Below, in pieces: positions 60,596-64,000 of a stretch of DNA of 64,000 nucleotides; positions within the stretch are counted from its first letter, which is position 1; the number at the start of each line of letters is the position of its first letter. The position numbers were made by a program, and so were the translations under genes. Origin of the DNA: Pezicula radicicola (Eukaryota; Ascomycota; Leotiomycetes; Helotiales; Dermateaceae); NCBI GenBank assembly GCA_003008705.1, contig PDUO01000120.1, forward strand, positions 1,341 through 65,340. Direction: 5' to 3'. The notes under the pieces are model-generated. The model worked only from the letters and a program-made list of their open reading frames with translations, was not told the DNA's origin and ran no database searches.

Positions 60596-60717
60596 TCTTG
60601 CAGCCGTGCGGCACGGGCCATGTATTGGCGCGGAGATAAAATAAGCTTCTCTAGGCGATATAAGCATCCACCTTCCACTTGCATCAGATTCTGACCACCA
60701 CCTAGAACCAGGCCTGT
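60596..60717 (+). repeat. 122-bp direct repeat in LysM promoter, copy 2
   Basis: Second copy, ending 209 bp before the LysM gene start codon. Contains the same palindrome at 60604-60616. Most differences from copy 1 are transitions. Confidence 0.95.
60604..60616. promoter_or_regulatory. Palindrome CCG-N7-CGG, copy 2
   Basis: Identical to the palindrome at 60439-60451, 165 bp further on and about 310 bp before the LysM gene ATG. Confidence 0.4.
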
Positions 60718-60926
60718 CTCTGGAATTGATTGAATTCAAAGGAGGTGGACTATTCTGACATAAGGGGCGCTTAAGATAGGAGATCCTTGTAGAATTGCTT
60801 CAAGAAAATGCTACCGTACAGGCGTTCCGCCAGGGCGGAGACTGTTCTTCCAAAATAACAGAAGTAGTTGACGATTTGCTCTGTAGTTGTCAGAACTCAA
60901 CTCAGACTCCTGAAAGCAAAGACGAA

Positions 60927-63325
60927 ATGTTGTCCCTGTTCTTTTTGGCTTGCGGGCTTCTTGGCTGTTGGGTGCAGATGAGTTCAGCGCAGTCCAACTC
61001 GTCCTCCAACTCGTCTTTCAACTTGTATCCAAGTGGTTTGGACCCAGTCAAGCTTAGTGCGGCATTGAACATATCGACTGATTGTCTTGCTGCCTTGTGC
61101 GTATTATCATTCTCCAAAATGCTGACAAGAAGCTAACGCCATGATGTTGATAGAAACGAAACCGTCGATGACTGCGACCAGACTCTCTTTCAGATGGCCA
61201 GTAACTTCGATGACTACTGGTGGCAGGATGACAATATCACCGCACTCTGCTCAGGCAATTGTAGTCAGAATGCGGGAGCGTGGTTCGACGCCTTGGGAGA
61301 TCCATGCTTCGAAGAATATGTGATAGCTTATGGAAAGTCCATACCAGCGTCCTCTGTTCCACTTAGGTACACTGATGGTCTCAACATTGTGTGCCTCATG
61401 ACAGAGTAAGATGGCATCCCGCAGTCTGTGCCGTTCAGTTCATTTTCACTGATATTGTGAAAGACCATTAGACGATCCAACCCATCCTTGGTGTCTCACG
61501 GAATCGCAGGACTGGGTAGGCTCTGATATTGTGCGCGCTGACTGCAGTGTCAATCCGTCCGACCCAACATGTGGAGGAAATTCGTCTGCTATCCCGTCTG
61601 AGAATGTGCGGATGGCCAATCTGTATAACGATACCATTGTAAGTTTTGCACAGCTTTCGTCGAATGAGTGACTGACTGTTCATGATTAGCTCTGTGACAA
61701 TTGTTTTATCGGGCTACTTTGGAACCGTATTCAATCCGTTTTCCTAGCTGATACTGACCACTCGGACTATCTTATCGGCCAACTTCAAGATATCCAAGAC
61801 GTCTGTAGCACCCAGCTTCCAGAGGTCACGATCAGAAATATTGGCCCATACCAGACAGCACCAGTCACGACGACGACGCCGACGTCCTCGACGCCTGCAG
61901 CTGCCACTACTTGTGCTGGTCAGACTGTGAGTAGCGGATCGGGTTGTAACAGCCTGTCATCTACATATGGTGTGACCACTGGTGATCTACAGACACTCAC
62001 TGGCAATTCATCATGCCAAATCACAAGTGCTGTGTGTTTGCCGTCAGCGTGCACTTTGGAATTGATTTCAACGAATCAAACATGTACCACAATGGCCGCT
62101 GCTCTGAACATAACATCAATCCAGTTTCTTAGCTGGAATCGAAACGTCATGGGACTTTGTGACAGTTTGACCACAGGACAATATGTTTGCGGAAGGTGAG
62201 CTTGTACTGCTTTGCCCTTTCCCATCATCCCTGATCTTTCAAAAGCATAACTAACAGACATAATAAAGTGCACCTGGCACAAACACAACATACGCGCTGC
62301 CCACACCACCACTGGGTACTGCTGCTGATGCAGGCAACCAACAGCGAGGTGGAGCTGGGGGGATCGTAACTCCTACAACAACAGCAACATCGCTTGCGAA
62401 CTCTGTATCGGGTGGTACGGCTCCAACTCCAACACAAGATGGTCTCGTCAGCGGCTGCAACAACTATGCCCTCGTGCCAGCAGGAGACGGCTGTGTCGAC
62501 TTCGCCAAAAGTGTAGGCATCACACTAGATCAGCTCTACGCGTGGAATCCCGTGCTAGGTCTTAACGGCGCGAACTGTACGACCAAACTCTGGGCCAGCG
62601 AATACTACTGTATAGGTGTGTGGCCAACTACAACTTCTGTAACAGCTGCGGGGCCAACTCAGACTGGCATTATAACCAGCTGCAATCTGTATGCGGCAGC
62701 CATAGCGGATGACACTTGCGATGTCTTCGCTGCACGCAATAGTATCTACGAGGCACAGCTGTATGCCTGGAACTCAGTACTGGGATCCACGGGACAAAAT
62801 TGCCAGACGCTCTTGTGGGCGCAGGAATACTATTGTGTCGGCATCTCCGCCCCTGCTGCTTCCACCACAACTACCACCACCAGCAGCGTAGCCTCGACAT
62901 CAACTGGGGTGACAGCTCCAGGTCCAACACAGACTGGCATCATCAGCAACTGCAACGCGTTCGCTGAGGCTATCTCCGGCGATTCGTGCGATGCTTTCGC
63001 AACGAGAAATCACATCACTGATGCGGATCTCTACGCATGGAACACTGTCCTAGGCACAGGGGGAGCGAACTGCGGCACGTTGCTCTGGGCTCAAGAGTAT
63101 TACTGCGTGAGTATTTCAGCTCTCGGGCCTACGCAGGCGGGCATTGCTTCAAATTGTAACAACTTCGCGGCTGCGATTTCTGGAGATTCATGCGATGCGT
63201 TCGCAACGAGGAATGGCATCACGGATGCGAATCTTTACACATGGAATCCAGTGTTGGGTACCAACGGTGAAAACTGCGGTACGCTTCTCTGGGCTGAAGA
63301 GTACTATTGTATTGGTGTAAGTTGA
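60927..63325 (+). CDS. Secreted multi-LysM protein
   Basis: Five exons (60927-61096, 61154-61405, 61464-61638, 61690-62195, 62269-63325) encode 719 residues. The ATG at 60927 opens a clear signal peptide (MLSLFFLACGLLGCWVQMSSAQ). Residues 25-270 are a Cys-rich, glycosylation-prone N-terminal domain (several NSS, NIT, NCS sites). Two divergent LysM modules lie about 275-368, a Thr/Ser/Pro linker to about 425, then four C-terminal LysM modules (about 428-485, 505-561, 595-651, 662-719), each with SC(N)..A..DxCD/VxFA, LYxWNxVLG and LWAxEYYC; the last two are nearly identical, a recent internal duplication. LysM binds chitin and related glycans. In fungi such proteins protect walls or hide chitin fragments from hosts and competitors; which applies here cannot be read. 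The intron 2 acceptor is AAAG, which keeps frame. Divergent partner: GH18 chitinase. Confidence 0.9.
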
Positions 63326-64000
63326 TAGGTTCTCTGGCAGGGAAGCTACTCGCCTCTTGTATGAAAATAAAGGAATGAATGTAAGTTCGTTATGGTGAAC
63401 AATACGAGTTCCACTTCATGCAAGTGAGGCTGGATTAAGCGTTCACGATCGAGCACATTCTATCGAATTGAGTGCGACGTTGCTATTCATATTTTAGCCC
63501 TGTAAGCCTAACTTTTAGGGCGGTATTTTACCGCCCCAGGCCACATTGTCATTGCACCCATCTAGGCAGCGAGGAGTTCCGACACACGCTTCTTCTCTAC
63601 TTTGAGTTCTATGGCGGCTGTACAAAAACGTGGAGTGAGACGGTCTACTTCTTGAATGATCAAGGCTTTACAATCGTTGTAGACTTTTTTTGATCGCTTA
63701 CTCTTCGCGTCCCCGCTAGAAGATTGGAAGGTTTTAGAAGATCTCCGGAATTAGTACATTACTTTTCAATTCACTTCTCTTCCTATCTCGCGTGATATGA
63801 CCTCCGCAGCAGACAATGCAGTCTCAGAGACCACTCCGCAATCGTTTTATAGCTACATCTCAAGCTTTTGAAAAATGAAACCTTAACAACAGCTTATACA
63901 CAATCAGGCTTTCCGCATCCAGCTCGTCGACTCGACAGCCAGTCACCTAGAGACGCCAAATGAGACGTCAACTAGATAACCTACTACACCCACAGACCAG
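63326..64000. other. Downstream of LysM gene, no gene seen
   Basis: One plus frame (63472-63693) without a recognised domain. No complete gene before the window end. Confidence 0.5.

Larger units (their letters stand above)
59713..60926. promoter_or_regulatory. Divergent promoter of chitinase and LysM gene
   Basis: About 1.2 kb between the two start codons. The chitinase-proximal quarter has normal composition, then comes an AT-rich MITE, then two copies of a 122-bp module that lie 210-500 bp before the LysM gene start. Head-to-head pairing of subgroup C chitinase and LysM genes is a known fungal arrangement and suggests shared control; the actual regulator cannot be read from the sequence. 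Confidence 0.6.

Noticed and set aside
1..64000. tRNA, rRNA or CRISPR genes
   Set aside because: B-box-like words (for example near 27203 and 35645) have no matching A-box or cloverleaf, no rRNA-like tract was seen, and no regularly spaced repeats exist.

Overview
The window is nuclear DNA of a filamentous ascomycete (Pezizomycotina; class not certain, Leotiomycetes-like at best). Genes carry many short introns (about 45-105 bp) with GTAAGT/GTGAGT-type donors, CTAAC/CTGAC-like branch points and AG acceptors. The protein families are fungal: short secreted tyrosinase, fungal HNH nuclease, AAA+ ATPase with a long acidic tail, NLR/STAND proteins, GH18 killer-toxin-type chitinase and LysM protein. 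Many dead copies carry C:G to T:A changes in CpA context, the signature of repeat-induced point mutation (RIP). There is a 20-N gap at 34967-34986 and a single N at 3357.

Layout. 1-3.95 kb is AT-rich RIP-degraded repeat. 4-18 kb is gene-poor, with one three-exon HNH nuclease gene (6750-8584, minus). 17-27 kb holds small hypothetical genes, a relic of a DUF6536-type membrane protein, a seven-exon AAA+ ATPase (20387-24115, minus) and, divergent from it, a six-exon STAND-like gene without a P-loop (25016-27179). A secreted tyrosinase lies at 28612-29907 (minus). 31.7-33.4 kb is a rhodopsin-like membrane protein gene with two CpA-to-TpA stop codons.

36.6-50.3 kb is a graveyard of non-transposon genes: an NLR N-terminal part (plus), an MFS transporter (minus), a complete asparaginyl-tRNA synthetase paralogue (minus), a Zn2Cys6 regulator whose zinc cysteines have mutated to Tyr (plus), the remaining part of an NLR (minus), and a PLP aminotransferase fragment (minus). 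The two NLR parts are complementary and in opposite orientation. Inverting the roughly 11 kb between them would restore one collinear gene, so an inversion probably broke it.

50.3-64 kb returns to largely intact genes: a sucrose-transporter-like protein with one late TAA stop, a hypothetical protein, and a divergent pair formed by an 11-exon killer-toxin-type GH18 chitinase (55471-59712, minus) and a five-exon secreted protein with about six LysM modules (60927-63325, plus). Their shared 1.2-kb promoter contains a 312-bp TA-flanked MITE and a duplicated 122-bp module with a CCG-N7-CGG palindrome. Chitinase and LysM protein probably work on the same substrate outside the cell: one cuts chitin, the other binds it.

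I found no tRNA, rRNA or CRISPR array. Exon boundaries were derived by hand from splice signals, frame and family conservation. Family assignments rest on recognition, not on a database search.
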